From the NCBI GenBank assembly GCA_022781985.1, contig JALESH010000037.1, positions 17,752 through 81,751 of the forward strand: a stretch of 64,000 nucleotides of DNA, given 5' to 3'. The notes beneath the pieces were generated by a model. The model made no database searches and was not told where the DNA came from. It saw nothing but the letters and a program-made list of their open reading frames with translations. Source of the stretch: Lachnospiraceae bacterium (GTDB taxonomy: Bacteria; Bacillota; Clostridia; Lachnospirales; Lachnospiraceae). Below are positions 53,443-63,061 of the stretch, piece by piece. Within the stretch, counting starts at the first letter, position 1. Each line of letters begins with the position of its first letter. The position numbers and the translations under genes are program-made.

Positions 53443-54387
53443 TCAGGCTTTCCACAATTTTCCCTGATAAGAGTCCTGTATCTTCATCCTGTGATGGAGC
53501 GTATTCAGAACCCTTTTTTTGTCCGCGCTCCAGAGAGGAGCTAGGAGCAGCTCCCTGGGGCCGTCCCCGGTGACCCGGTGGATGACAGTATCGGGGGAAA
53601 GCCGTTCGATACATTCTGTCAGGACAGCCAGATATCCTTCCAGGGTCATCTCTTTAAAATATCCGTTTTGGTAATCCAGGGCCAGATCGGTTCCTTTTAA
53701 TACATGGAGGAGCTGCAGCTTGATTCCCCACACCGGCAGATGGTTGATATAGTCTATGGTGGCAGCCATCATGGCACCGTCTTCTCCGGGGAGACCCAGA
53801 ATCGTATGGACTACCACAGGGATGCGGACAGAATGGAGAGAGTGTACGGCCTGCCGGAAGCAATCCAGGGAATAGCCCCTTCTAATATAGAGGGCAGTCT
53901 GCTCATGGATGGTCTGCAGGCCCAGCTCTATCCATATGAATTTTTCCGGATAGGCAGCATGCAGGCGTTCCAGAAGGGAAAGCACCTCCTCCGGCAGACA
54001 GTCCGGGCGGGTGGCGATGGAGATGCCCAAAACCAGAGGGTCGTCCAAAGCATTGCGGTAGAGATCCTCCAGGTATCCTATTGGCCCATAGGTACAGGTA
54101 TAGGCCTGAAAATAGGCAATATAAGGCTCCCGACTGGTGACGGAAGCGGGAGGGACGGCAAAATCGCCGCTTCCTCCCGCGCTGCAGAAGATACAGCCTC
54201 TGGTATCCAGAGCACCGTCCCTGTTGGGGCATGTAAATCCGGCATCAATGGCAATCTTTTTGATTCTGCAGCCGTAGCTGTTTTTCAGAAAGGCATCCAG
54301 GGAATAATAGCGTTTGCTGTGCCATTCACCGGAGATTTTTTTCTTTATTTCAGTTCTTATGTCTGTATTTTCCGGAATCACGGACAT
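53443..54387 (-). CDS. Radical SAM protein, TIGR01212/YhcC type
   Basis: A 314-residue radical SAM protein. The cluster motif is FTCPNRDGALDTRGCIFCSAGG: the Cys spacing is longer than the classical CxxxCxxC (C-x11-C-x2-C), which is the mark of this YhcC-type group. Other features are WIELGLQTIHEQTALYIRRGY (pieces) and VVHTILGLPGED. The reaction is unknown. Confidence 0.88.
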   Translation of the reverse strand: MSVIPENTDIRTEIKKKISGEWHSKRYYSLDAFLKNSYGCRIKKIAIDAGFTCPNRDGALDTRGCIFCSAGGSGDFAVPPASVTSREPYIAYFQAYTCTYGPIGYLEDLYRNALDDPLVLGISIATRPDCLPEEVLSLLERLHAAYPEKFIWIELGLQTIHEQTALYIRRGYSLDCFRQAVHSLHSVRIPVVVHTILGLPGEDGAMMAATIDYINHLPVWGIKLQLLHVLKGTDLALDYQNGYFKEMTLEGYLAVLTECIERLSPDTVIHRVTGDGPRELLLAPLWSADKKRVLNTLHHRMKIQDSYQGKLWKA

Positions 54388-54401
54388 GGTTTCCAGGCCC
54401 C

Positions 54402-55556
54402 TTATTTCCTGATGTGGGATTTGACGGCATTGGCAACCACTTCAGCCACCCGGGGATCAAAGGCTTGGGGCATGATGTTGTCCTCGCTTAAGTCCTCATC
54501 CCTTACCAGTCCGGCGATGGCGTCGGCAGCGGCTAGTTTCATCTCCTCCGTGATCTGTGCAGCCCGTCCCTCCAATGCTCCCTTGAAAATGCCGGGAAAG
54601 GCCACTACGTTGTTTACCTGATTGGGAAAATCGCTGCGTCCCGTACCTACCACCCTGGCTCCCGCTTCTCTGGCCAGATCGGGCATGATCTCAGGAACTG
54701 GATTGGCCAGAGCAAAGAGGATGGCGTCCTTATTCATGGAAGCCACCATCTCCCGGGAGACAATACCGGGGGCTGATACACCGATGAATATATCCGCGCC
54801 CTTCATGGCATCAGCCAGAGAGCCTGTTTCGTTCTGCGGGTTAGTGACCTGGGCCATCTTTTCCTGCATCCAGTTCAAATCCGGTGTCTGCCTGGAGATC
54901 ATACCCGCCTTGTCACACATAATGATGCAGGGGAAGCCATAGGTGAGCAGCAGCTTTGTGATGGCTACTCCGGCACTGCCGGCGCCATTGACAACTACCC
55001 TGCAGTCCTCCTTTTTCCGTCCCGTTACCTTCAGGGCATTAATGATTCCGGCAAGCACCACAATGGCTGTGCCGTGCTGATCATCATGGAATACAGGGAT
55101 GTCCAGCTTCTCCTTCAGGCGCTCTTCGATTTCGAAGCAGCGGGGGGCACTGATGTCCTCCAGGTTGATGCCTCCAAATCCCGGAGCCATCCAGGTGACA
55201 GCCCGGATGATTTCCTCCGTATCCTGGGTATCCAGACAGATAGGGACAGCATTGACACCACCGAATTCCTTGAACAGAACAGCCTTGCCCTCCATAACAG
55301 GCATCGCCGCATAGGGACCGATGTTGCCCAGTCCCAGTACCGCGCTGCCGTCAGAAACAACGGCTACCGTATTGGCCTTCATGGTATAGGCATAGGCTGC
55401 AGTCCTGTCTTCGGCGATCACCCTGCAGGGTTCAGCCACTCCGGGAGTGTAAGCATAAGCAAGGTCTTCCCTGGATTTCACAGGGGATTTGGACACGGTT
55501 TCCAGTTTTCCGTTCCATTGTCTGTGGAGCTCTAAAGCCTTTTCGTTTGTAGTCAT
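54402..55556 (-). CDS. NAD(P)-dependent malic enzyme
   Basis: A 384-residue malic enzyme of the short bacterial form (malate to pyruvate and CO2). Motifs: AYTPGVAEPCRVIAED (with the catalytic Tyr), GNIGPYAAMPVMEGKA, ISAPRCFEIEERL, FHDDQHGTAIVVLAG, and the Rossmann VVNGAGSAGVAI. The acidic residues before the Rossmann motif cannot settle NAD versus NADP preference. Confidence 0.94.
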   Translation of the reverse strand: MTTNEKALELHRQWNGKLETVSKSPVKSREDLAYAYTPGVAEPCRVIAEDRTAAYAYTMKANTVAVVSDGSAVLGLGNIGPYAAMPVMEGKAVLFKEFGGVNAVPICLDTQDTEEIIRAVTWMAPGFGGINLEDISAPRCFEIEERLKEKLDIPVFHDDQHGTAIVVLAGIINALKVTGRKKEDCRVVVNGAGSAGVAITKLLLTYGFPCIIMCDKAGMISRQTPDLNWMQEKMAQVTNPQNETGSLADAMKGADIFIGVSAPGIVSREMVASMNKDAILFALANPVPEIMPDLAREAGARVVGTGRSDFPNQVNNVVAFPGIFKGALEGRAAQITEEMKLAAADAIAGLVRDEDLSEDNIMPQAFDPRVAEVVANAVKSHIRK

Positions 55557-55887
55557 GATTTGCCCTCATTTCTTCTATTATAAAATGTGTTGAAATATCC
55601 TTCAGCAACCTAATCATATAATATTTATGCCGGGTCTGCAAGAAAATACTTTCTATTTTGGAAAGGCTGTTGTATAATGTTGGCAGCAGATAGTGTTTAT
55701 TTACAATTCACTTGGCATATCAGATATAAATTCCCAGACAACAAAAGCATGACTTGGATTTGGAATAATCCATATTTAAAATATATTATAACAGTGATGC
55801 AGCGCTGGTGTTCATTATGGCAGGCCTGACTATGTATGACAGAGCGGGTCTGTTCTGATACAGTGCTGTAAAAACAGGGAGGAACAG
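55557..55887. promoter_or_regulatory. Divergent intergenic region: malic enzyme and rho promoters
   Basis: About 330 bases without a gene. On the minus strand TTGCAG (55641-55636), 17-base spacer, TATGAT (55618-55613) is a good malic enzyme promoter with start near 55606. On the plus strand TTGGAA (55760-55765) with TATATT (55782-55787, spacer 16) or TATTAT (spacer 18) may serve rho. A TATAAT at 55673-55678 lacks a proper -35. Part of the long rho leader could be regulatory, since rho often controls its own message. Confidence 0.5.
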
Positions 55888-57501
55888 ATGAAAGAAAAAT
55901 ATGAATCTCTGGCCCTTGTGGATTTGAAAGAGATAGCAAAGGCAAGAGGCCTCAAAGGAACATCTACCATGAAAAAGGCACAGCTCATAGAGGTTATGCT
56001 GCTGGAGGATGAAAAGGAAAAAAAAGCAGCAGAGAATGAGTCGGGGAAAGGAGCAGATTCCCCCGGAGCAGATGGCCAGAGAACAGATGCTCAGAGAGCA
56101 GATGCCCAGAGGACAAATTTTCAGAGGGAAGGCACCCGGAGGCAGAGTGAGGCCAGAAGTACTGCTGGCAGAAGCCAGGGCGAAGTACGCAGAGGTACGG
56201 AGAGCAGATACAGAGGAGACAGTGAGGGGGCAGAAGCAGGCAGCGGCAGGAGCAGCCGGTACGAGCGTGTCCAGAGCGAGGGCCGCGGACAGGGCGGTCA
56301 ATATGAGCGGGAGCAGAGTGAGAACCGGGGGCAGGGCGAGAATCGTCAGGAGGAAAGATATCCTGCTGACCTGGACAGCGGCATTACCGCCCATGGGATT
56401 TTGGAAGTGATGCCTGACGGTTATGGATTTATCCGCTGCGAGAATTACCTGCCTGGAGAAAATGATGTGTATGTGGCTCCCAGCCAGATCAGACGCTTCG
56501 GGCTAAAGACAGGGGACATCCTAGAGGGGAATACCAGGATCAAGACACAGAGCGAAAAATTCAGTGCTTTATTATATGTAAAATCCATCAATGGCTATGC
56601 GCCGGAGGTGGCGGTGCGGAGAGTTAATTTTGAGGATATGACTCCCGTTTTTCCCGACGAGAGGCTTTCCCTGGAGACTCATGGTTCCTCTGTTGCAATG
56701 CGTATCATGGATCTGATGAGTCCGGTAGGAAAAGGACAGAGAGGTATGATTGTGTCGCCTCCTAAGGCAGGAAAGACTACTTTGTTAAAGGAGGTGGCAA
56801 AATCCATTAAGCAGAACTCGCCGGAGGTACATCTTATTATCCTGCTGATTGATGAGAGACCCGAGGAGGTGACAGATATCAAGGAGGCAATCGAGGGTCC
56901 CAACGTAGAGGTGATCTACTCTACCTTTGATGAGCTGCCGGAGCATCATAAGAGGGTGTCCGAGATGGTCATTGAGAGGGCAAAGCGGCTGGTGGAGCAT
57001 AAACAGGATGTCATGATCCTGCTGGACAGCATTACCCGTCTGACCAGGGCATACAACCTGACAGTTCCGCCCAGCGGGAGGACATTGTCAGGTGGTCTGG
57101 ATCCGGCAGCCCTGCATATGCCCAAACGCTTTTTTGGTGCGGCCAGGAATATGAGAGGAGGGGGCAGCCTGACCATTCTTGCCACAGCCCTGGTAGAGAC
57201 CGGAAGCAAGATGGATGATGTGGTCTATGAGGAGTTCAAGGGAACAGGAAATATGGAGATGGTGCTGGATCGTAAGCTTTCGGAAAGAAGAGTATTTCCG
57301 GCCATAGATATCCCCAAATCGGGTACCAGAAGAGAGGATCTCCTGCTGTCCCCGGAGGAACAGGAGGCCATCAGCATGATGCGGAAGGCATTAAATGGCC
57401 TGAAGCCTGATGAGGCGGTGGACAAGATCCTGGATATATTTTCCAAGACCAAAAACAATGTGGAGTTTGTGCAGATGGTAAAGAAAATCAAATTCTTTTA
57501 A
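55888..57501 (+). CDS. rho: Transcription termination factor Rho with disordered insertion
   Basis: A 537-residue RNA helicase (hexamer) that ends transcription. N-terminal Rho helix domain (residues 1-40, [18 protein letters not shown]). Residues about 42-160 are a low-complexity, Arg/Gln/Glu/Gly-rich insert ([25 protein letters not shown]) without hydrophobic core. The RNA-binding fold starts at [16 protein letters not shown]. Walker A SPPKAGKT lies at 289-296, and catalytic [11 protein letters not shown] and the Q/R loops follow. GGGAGGA precedes the ATG. Confidence 0.95.
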   Translation: MKEKYESLALVDLKEIAKARGLKGTSTMKKAQLIEVMLLEDEKEKKAAENESGKGADSPGADGQRTDAQRADAQRTNFQREGTRRQSEARSTAGRSQGEVRRGTESRYRGDSEGAEAGSGRSSRYERVQSEGRGQGGQYEREQSENRGQGENRQEERYPADLDSGITAHGILEVMPDGYGFIRCENYLPGENDVYVAPSQIRRFGLKTGDILEGNTRIKTQSEKFSALLYVKSINGYAPEVAVRRVNFEDMTPVFPDERLSLETHGSSVAMRIMDLMSPVGKGQRGMIVSPPKAGKTTLLKEVAKSIKQNSPEVHLIILLIDERPEEVTDIKEAIEGPNVEVIYSTFDELPEHHKRVSEMVIERAKRLVEHKQDVMILLDSITRLTRAYNLTVPPSGRTLSGGLDPAALHMPKRFFGAARNMRGGGSLTILATALVETGSKMDDVVYEEFKGTGNMEMVLDRKLSERRVFPAIDIPKSGTRREDLLLSPEEQEAISMMRKALNGLKPDEAVDKILDIFSKTKNNVEFVQMVKKIKFF

Positions 57502-57519
57502 TTATCATGAAGAAAATAC

Positions 57520-57548
57520 TTGCATGGCATAATAAACTATGGTACACT
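57520..57548 (+). promoter_or_regulatory. Promoter of rpmE
   Basis: TTGCAT (57520-57525), 17-base spacer, TACACT (57543-57548). The leader of about 85 bases contains a hairpin GTCTG-CAAAGC-CAGAC (57582-57597), which may be an L31-type autoregulatory leader; that is only a suggestion. Confidence 0.6.
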
Positions 57549-57640
57549 AAAAAAGCTGTTTGGGTAAAACGGAGTTTGTATGTCTGCAAAGCCAGACGAT
57601 GAAAACAAGAACTTTATTTGCAATATAGAGAGGTGAAAAG

Positions 57641-57847
57641 ATGAAAGAAGGAATGCATCCTGAATATTATCAGGCAACTGTAACATGCAACTGCGGCAAT
57701 ACATTTGTAACAGGCTCTACTAAATCAGAGATTCACGTTGAGGTTTGCTCCAAATGCCATTCATTCTACACTGGTCAGCAGAAGACTGTAAGAGCTGATG
57801 GACGTATTGATAAGTTCAACAAGAAATATGGTGTTGGAAACAAATAA
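57641..57847 (+). CDS. rpmE: 50S ribosomal protein L31, zinc-binding form
   Basis: A 68-residue protein with [19 protein letters not shown] and [10 protein letters not shown], giving the CxC...CxxC zinc site of the C+ type of L31. Length and the C-terminal KKYGV fit. It stands between rho and the DUF1385 gene, a common order in Firmicutes. Confidence 0.97.
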   Translation: MKEGMHPEYYQATVTCNCGNTFVTGSTKSEIHVEVCSKCHSFYTGQQKTVRADGRIDKFNKKYGVGNK

Positions 57848-57888
57848 GGGGTTACAAGCTATTCGCTGCAAATAGGTCTGCATTTAAA

Positions 57889-57918
57889 AAGGTTGAGGTG
57901 TATATCTCAGCCTTATTT
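57889..57918 (+). terminator. Terminator after rpmE
   Basis: AAGGTTGAG (57889-57897) pairs with CTCAGCCTT (57906-57914), with one G-T pair, followed by ATTT. Confidence 0.6.
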
Positions 57919-57962
57919 AAGTGTATCTGCGCAGTGGAATATGCTATGAGGACAGGATATAT

Positions 57963-58976
57963 ATGAGAAAAAATAAAGGCAGCCGTTATTCCGGTATTGG
58001 CGGGCAGGCAGTACTGGAGGGCGTCATGATGAAAAATAAGGATCAATATGCTGTCGCTGTGCGTAAGCCGGATGGCGAGATTGATGTGGAGGTAGGGGTA
58101 TACAGTGGAATCATGCAGGGAAGCAAGCTGAAGGAGCTGCCGTTTGTTCGGGGAATCTTTAATTTTCTGGATTCCATGATGCTGGGCATGAGAACACTGA
58201 ATCATTCCGTTGCCTTTTATGAGGATAAGGATGCTGAGGAAACGGCAGCTGATAAGGTCTTTCATAAAATATTCAAGGAAAAAGCAGAGAATGTGATGCT
58301 GGGTATTGTGACGGTATGCTCCATTGCTCTGGCAATTGCTGTTTTTATGATTCTGCCTTATTTTATTACCTCTTTTTTTGAAGAGTATATCCGCAACAGC
58401 TCGGTGCTGGCTGTGGCGGAGGGACTGGTTCGTATCCTGATTTTTGTGAGCTATATCGTGGCTATAGCCATGATGAAGGATATTAAGCGCCTGTATCAGT
58501 ATCATGGTGCAGAGCACAAATGTATCGACTGTATAGAAAAAGGACGGCCGCTCACAGTGCACAATGTGATGAGAAGCTCCAGGCAGCATAAACGGTGCGG
58601 AACCAGCTTTATGTTTTTTGTGGTCTTTGTGAGCATTATTGTATTTTTCTTTATCAGGGCAGAACAGCCGGCTCTCAGGATCGTCCTCAGGATCGCCTTG
58701 ATTCCGGTGATCGCAGGGATTTCCTACGAAATCATCAGGCTGGCGGGCAGGAGCAATAATCTGTTTGTGCGGATTCTCTCCGCTCCGGGTATGTGGCTGC
58801 AGAGGCTGACCACCAGGGAGCCGGACGAAGAGATGGTTCAGGTGGCCATGGCGGCGGTGGAGGCTGTCTTCGACTGGAAGGCTTATCTGCTGGAGACCTT
58901 TGGCTACGAGATAGACGATTCCTGGCTGGTGGATGAACCGGCAGAGGATGAGGAAGGAGAGGCGGAGTCCTCATGA
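57963..58976 (+). CDS. DUF1385-family membrane protein
   Basis: 337 residues from the ATG at 57963; homologues begin near the SGIGGQAVLEGVMMKN segment, which supports this start over 57921. Three to four hydrophobic segments lie at about residues 105-130 and 195-235. Conserved YHGAEHKCIDCIEKG and HKRCGTSFM (His/Cys-rich) are DUF1385 hallmarks and could bind metal. The function is unknown. It overlaps prmC by four bases and is often found next to it. Confidence 0.88.
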   Translation: MRKNKGSRYSGIGGQAVLEGVMMKNKDQYAVAVRKPDGEIDVEVGVYSGIMQGSKLKELPFVRGIFNFLDSMMLGMRTLNHSVAFYEDKDAEETAADKVFHKIFKEKAENVMLGIVTVCSIALAIAVFMILPYFITSFFEEYIRNSSVLAVAEGLVRILIFVSYIVAIAMMKDIKRLYQYHGAEHKCIDCIEKGRPLTVHNVMRSSRQHKRCGTSFMFFVVFVSIIVFFFIRAEQPALRIVLRIALIPVIAGISYEIIRLAGRSNNLFVRILSAPGMWLQRLTTREPDEEMVQVAMAAVEAVFDWKAYLLETFGYEIDDSWLVDEPAEDEEGEAESS

Positions 58977-59803
58977 AATACAGGGAATTATATGACCGGG
59001 GCGTGGGTATCCTGGCAGGAGCCGGTATAGAGGAGGCTGCTCTGGATGCCCGGCTGCTGCTGGAATATGTCTGCCATACCAACAGAAACGATCTGCTGGT
59101 TCATGGGGACAGGGAAGTGGCTGATGCTCATCAGCAAAGCTATATGGAATATATCAGGCAGCGGGAGAGCCGTAAGCCCCTGCAGTATATTACCGGCCAT
59201 CAGGAATTTATGGGCATGGTCTTTGAGGTAAATGAGCATGTGCTCATTCCCCGGCAGGATACAGAGGTGCTGGTGGAAGAGGTGATGAGGCATCTGCATG
59301 ATGGAATGGAGATCCTGGATCTGTGTACCGGCTCCGGCTGTATCCTGCTCAGTCTGCTCCGTTATTCTAACGGCTGCAGCGGCAGCGGTGCGGATATTTC
59401 AGGAGAAGCGTTGGCTGTGGCCAGGCGGAATGGAGAGAGGCTTGGAATTCAGGGCTGCCGCTTTATACAGAGCGATTTGTTTGAAGCGGTGGAGGGCCGC
59501 TATGATATCATCGTTTCCAATCCTCCCTATATCCCGTCAGGGGTGATTCCCTCCCTGATGGAGGAGGTGAGGGATTACGAGCCCCATGCGGCCCTGGACG
59601 GCAGGGGGGATGGGCTTTTCTTTTACAGAGAGATCACTTCCCGAGCCGGAAGATTTCTCAAGGGAGGAGGCTGGCTCTTCTTTGAGACAGGATATGATCA
59701 GGCGGAAGCGGTAAAGGCGATTATGGAAAAGGAAGGCTGCCATGATGTGACTGTTGTCAGGGATCTGGCAGGACTGGACAGGGTCGTATTTGGATGGAAA
59801 TAA
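58973..59803 (+). CDS. prmC: Release factor glutamine methyltransferase
   Basis: A 276-residue SAM-dependent enzyme that methylates the GGQ glutamine of release factors. SAM site ILDLCTGSGCILLSL and catalytic NPPYIPS are visible, as is IPRQDTEVLVEEV of the family. The target, RF1, is encoded next, 35 bases downstream. Confidence 0.95.
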   Translation: MKYRELYDRGVGILAGAGIEEAALDARLLLEYVCHTNRNDLLVHGDREVADAHQQSYMEYIRQRESRKPLQYITGHQEFMGMVFEVNEHVLIPRQDTEVLVEEVMRHLHDGMEILDLCTGSGCILLSLLRYSNGCSGSGADISGEALAVARRNGERLGIQGCRFIQSDLFEAVEGRYDIIVSNPPYIPSGVIPSLMEEVRDYEPHAALDGRGDGLFFYREITSRAGRFLKGGGWLFFETGYDQAEAVKAIMEKEGCHDVTVVRDLAGLDRVVFGWK

Positions 59804-59838
59804 AAGGAGCAAGGCTTTGAAAGGAGTATGGCTGTAAA

Positions 59839-60912
59839 ATGTTTGACAGGTTAGAAGACTTACTCATCCGGTATGAGGAGATCATGGGAGAGCTGGGTGA
59901 ACCTAACGTAACCGGCAATCAGGAGCGTTTCCGTATGCTGATGAAAGAGCAGAGCGATCTGGCGCCCATAGTGGAGGCATATAAGGAATATAAGAAGTGT
60001 AAGCAGGACGCGGAGGACAGCCTGGCGATGCTGAATGAGGAGTCCGATGAGGATATGCGTGATATGCTGAAGGAGGAACTGAGCACCTCCAAAAAGCGTA
60101 TTGAGGAGCTGGAGCAGGAGCTGAAGCTTTTGCTGCTGCCCAAGGATCCCAACGATGATAAGAATGTGATCGTAGAAATCCGTGCAGGGGCAGGCGGTGA
60201 CGAGGCGGCTCTGTTTGCAGCGGAGGTATACCGTCTCTATGTGCATTATGCGGAAGGGCAGCACTGGAAGGTAGAGACCCTGAGTGCGGATGAAATAGGC
60301 ATAGGCGGCATGAAGGAAGTCAGCTTTATGATCACAGGACAGGGTGCTTACTCCAAATTAAAATACGAAAGCGGCGTGCACCGTGTCCAGCGTGTGCCTG
60401 AGACAGAGTCCGGGGGCCGTATCCATACATCCACCATCAGTGTGGCAGTTATGCCGGAGGCGGATGAGGATATTGACATCGTCATTGAGGATAAGGATAT
60501 CCGTATTGACGTAATGCGTGCTTCCGGTAACGGAGGACAGTGTGTCAATACCACGGATTCGGCAGTGCGCCTCACACATTATCCTACGGGAATCGTGGTA
60601 TACAGCCAGACAGAGAAGTCCCAGCTTCAAAATAAGGCAAAGGCCTTTGCCCTGCTGAAGGCGAAGCTTTATGATATGGAGCAGCAGCAGAGGCATGATG
60701 CAGAGGCAGAGCTGCGCCGCAGCCAGATCGGTACGGGAGACCGCTCTGAGAAGATCAGAACCTATAACTTCCCCCAGGGCAGGGTGACGGATCACAGGAT
60801 CAATCTGACCCTATATAAGCTGGATAAGATCATGAATGGGGATATTCAGGAGATCGTGGATGCCTGTATCGCGGCGGACCAGGCTGCGAAGTTGGCGAAG
60901 ATGAACGAATAG
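59839..60912 (+). CDS. prfA: Peptide chain release factor 1
   Basis: A 357-residue factor that reads UAA and UAG. The GGQ motif is in [12 protein letters not shown], and the codon-reading PxT motif reads PET in RVPETESGG (PAT or PVT are more usual). The N-terminal coiled part (residues 1-105) and [13 protein letters not shown] fit RF1. Confidence 0.96.
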   Translation: MFDRLEDLLIRYEEIMGELGEPNVTGNQERFRMLMKEQSDLAPIVEAYKEYKKCKQDAEDSLAMLNEESDEDMRDMLKEELSTSKKRIEELEQELKLLLLPKDPNDDKNVIVEIRAGAGGDEAALFAAEVYRLYVHYAEGQHWKVETLSADEIGIGGMKEVSFMITGQGAYSKLKYESGVHRVQRVPETESGGRIHTSTISVAVMPEADEDIDIVIEDKDIRIDVMRASGNGGQCVNTTDSAVRLTHYPTGIVVYSQTEKSQLQNKAKAFALLKAKLYDMEQQQRHDAEAELRRSQIGTGDRSEKIRTYNFPQGRVTDHRINLTLYKLDKIMNGDIQEIVDACIAADQAAKLAKMNE

Positions 60913-60992
60913 CACGAACGTGACAGATGATAAAAAGAGAGGATACAAGCTTGCTTGTAGACTTCTCTTTTGGGCATCTGTCCGTTCGTGCT
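60911..60992 (+). terminator. Long imperfect hairpin after prfA
   Basis: Ten bases AGCACGAACG pair with CGTTCGTGCT at the outer end; inside, ACAGATG pairs with CATCTGT, AAAAGAGA with TCTCTTTT and TACAAGC with GCTTGTA. The 82-base structure begins inside the prfA stop codon. It may terminate the operon; its size is closer to a small inverted-repeat element. Confidence 0.6.
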
Positions 60993-61177
60993 ATCCGTGT
61001 TCATGTAGCATAAATTAGCACAGAGGAGGCTTGTTTCAACTGAACTGGTATTATAAAATATGAGATGCGAGCTGCGAAATCAGCGTAGCTGATTTCCCCT
61101 AGCGAGTGGAAGATATTCTGCAAGCTTTGGTAAGCTGATAACAGTACAGTAGGAAAATCCTATCAGGTAAGGTCTAG

Positions 61178-61663
61178 TCAACCGCCTGTACCGAGATCAC
61201 AAACCTTCCGGATCTTGAATTCGACTTTGAGGAGGAACTATACCATCTGAGGTGGAACGAGGAGAATTCCTTCAGGGATCTGAAATATCCATTATGCCTT
61301 AAAACATTCCACTCCAAAAAATACGAGTACATCGTACAGGAAATATGGGCACGTACTATTCTTCACAACTTCAGCTCTGCCATTATTTCCGAGGTGAATA
61401 TCGGTAACCGCGAAACAAAATATGAATACCAGGTGAATTTTGCGGAAGCCTTCAAAACGTGCAGAGACTTCCTGCGAATCCATGACCGAACAGTAACGAC
61501 GGCGGTGGAGGATCTGACCGCACAGAATATAGAACCGATCAGACCCGGAAGAACTTTTGCCCGCCAGCATCGGTTCAAACTTCCAATTAGTTTCTGCTAT
61601 CGGAACGAAAAGACAGTCAGAAACACTCATCACCTATTCTATAATACACCTTTTTTCAGATGA
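61178..61663 (+). pseudogene. IS4-family transposase remnant (C-terminal part)
   Basis: The frame is open from 61178 to the stop at 61661-61663 without a proper start. Segments TEITNLPDLEF, ELYHLRWNEENSFRDLKYPL, FHSKKYEYIVQEIWARTILHNF are the third-acid region (Y-x2-R-W-x2-E-x2-FR-LKY) of IS4-type transposases. The first two acidic residues and the N-terminal part are missing. It is a decayed copy. Confidence 0.85.
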
Positions 61664-61899
61664 AGGCATCTATTTTTGAACAATAGGCTTTCGTCTGTTT
61701 ACAATACACTTTTTATCTGTTAAGTGTTCTTCTGTGTCTTATCTACTGAAATGGGCGACAACTGGTATCTTGTGGGGATCCGCGCCGAGGATTTAAACGG
61801 GCTGCGGGTACGGATTTAAACAAGGACAGCGCACAGGGCTGCTTAACGGCTGCATTTTTTGCGCCCTGCCCCTATCATCACGCGAAAGGAGGACACCGA
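61664..61899 (+). other. Mobile-element debris without intact gene
   Basis: Two similar 20-base stretches beginning AATACAC (61641 and 61702) flank part of this piece. A 22-codon open stretch at 61751-61819 (MGDNWYLVGIRAEDLNG) looks like the end of a protein of a conjugative element, but I cannot name it. Confidence 0.35.
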
Positions 61900-62037
61900 T
61901 TGCAAGATGAAATCAACGAAAAGACCATAGCCATTTACATCAAGACCGGAAAGCTGACCGCAGCCTTTAAGGAGTTTTCCTCAAAGAAGCTGACGCAGGA
62001 GAAAAAGCCCTCTATCCGCAATCTGCTTTCCTTGTAG
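61900..62037 (+). pseudogene. PcfB-like (DUF3801) conjugation protein fragment
   Basis: A TTG start seven bases after AAAGGAGG opens a 45-residue frame (LQDEINEKTIAIYIKTGKLT). This resembles the N terminus of PcfB/DUF3801 proteins of integrative conjugative elements, usually about 150 residues long. The stop after LLSL truncates it. No other conjugation gene is seen here. Confidence 0.45.
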
Positions 62038-62224
62038 ACTTCCAGAAGTTTTTAAACCTAACCACTTGTGTGAAGAGAAAAAATCCTTAAAATAGCCCGT
62101 ATTTCTGCTGTTTTTCTTGCACAAATATGGGTTTTGTATTGGCTGAGACCTTTGAAGGTCAGATTAAGATTTTTAATTGTTAATTATATTTTATCCTACA
62201 AAACGGAGGTTGTCTTTAGTTTTG

Positions 62225-62662
62225 TCAACTAAATATGAAACACGCCCGATTTCTCATTCCTTTGGAAAGATTGGATACAGTAGTTTTACTTGCATTATAG
62301 AGACCGACTTTCTTTAGTGTTTCTTCTATCTTCTTTTTGTCCACTTTATAGATTCCGGCAAAAAGCTGCATATTGTCATAAACGGTAAGCCTTTGATACA
62401 AACCAAAGCTGTCCATCATAATACCTATTTGTGTCTTGGTTTTATCTGAGATATGTTTTGTGTCGTCGCCCAATACACATCCTATTCCTGCAGTTTGCGA
62501 TAGCTGGCCGGTAAGGATATTTACCAAAGTGGTTTTACCTGCTCCGCTTGGACCGAGTAATCCAATGATTTCTCCTTTTTTTACTGCAAGAGACATTCCT
62601 TTCAGGACTTCCTTTTCATTGTAACTGTGATAAATGTTTTTTAATTGGATAATATTATTCAT
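62225..62662 (-). pseudogene. ABC transporter ATP-binding protein, truncated
   Basis: 145 residues from the ATG at 62662. Walker A GPSGAGKTT, Q-loop region MMDSFGLYQRLTVYDN and signature LSKGM are present. The protein ends at RNRACFIFS, right where a longer sequence with Walker B and the switch His should follow, so it cannot hydrolyse ATP. No permease is near. It looks like an antibiotic- or bacteriocin-type exporter ATPase cut by a deletion. Confidence 0.85.
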
Positions 62663-62797
62663 GTTTTTTCGCCTCCCTGAGACATAGATTATAAGAGAAA
62701 CATGATGACTACAATAGCACTTGACGTAAGTTGCCAATATGAAAACATAAGTTGCTAATTTTACAGAAAACAGTGCTTAATGCCGTATCAATACATG

Positions 62798-62813
62798 GTC
62801 ACGCCGGCGTGAC
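62798..62813. repeat. Perfect 16-base palindrome
   Basis: GTCACGCCGGCGTGAC in an A/T-rich stretch. It could be an operator or the scar of an element end. Within 100 bases, CAAATC-TTC-GATTTG (about 62850) is a second small hairpin. Confidence 0.45.
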
Positions 62814-62912
62814 TTAGGTTCGATGCAATCGTGAAAGACTCATCGTACAAATCTTCGATTTGTGCGAAGGGTATATTTCGCTCTGCGAGGCTGAAAATAT
62901 TATAAAAACCAG

Positions 62913-62941
62913 TTGATATTTTAAGGTAAACAACATATAAT
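62913..62941 (+). promoter_or_regulatory. Strong promoter of the DUF3800 leader RNA
   Basis: TTGATA (62913-62918), 17-base spacer, perfect TATAAT (62936-62941). The predicted start is about 62948, exactly where the first hairpin of the leader begins. Confidence 0.75.
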
Positions 62942-62947
62942 ATATAC

Positions 62948-63041
62948 ACAGATATGAATCTGTTGCACGAAGTGCATTAATATTTGGGCTGACCGAAAGG
63001 TCCTGGTCCACCGGCTGGCGGGGATTTACCCCGCCATTTTT
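62948..63041 (+). ncRNA. Structured leader RNA of the DUF3800 gene
   Basis: A predicted RNA of about 94 bases with four compact hairpins: ACAGAT-ATGA-ATCTGT (62948-62963), TGCAC-GAA-GTGCA (62964-62976), GACC-GAAA-GGTC with a GNRA loop (62991-63002) and GGCGGGG-ATTTA-CCCCGCC (63017-63035). The last is followed by TTTTT and is a rho-independent terminator. The DUF3800 start lies 21 bases later. Conserved structured RNAs upstream of DUF3800 genes have been described (DUF3800 RNA motifs); I cannot tell whether this is one of the known classes. Confidence 0.6.
63017..63041 (+). terminator. Terminator/attenuator between leader RNA and DUF3800 gene
   Basis: A seven-base GC-rich stem GGCGGGG/CCCCGCC, loop ATTTA, then ATTTTT. 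It should stop most transcripts before the gene. Confidence 0.8.
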
Positions 63042-63061
63042 CTACATAAAGGGGAGGTTAC

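Noticed and set aside
61070..61170. Possible 5' part of a group II intron or IS end
   Set aside because: A hairpin GAAATCAG/CTGATTTC is present, but no conserved intron start or transposase end could be recognised.
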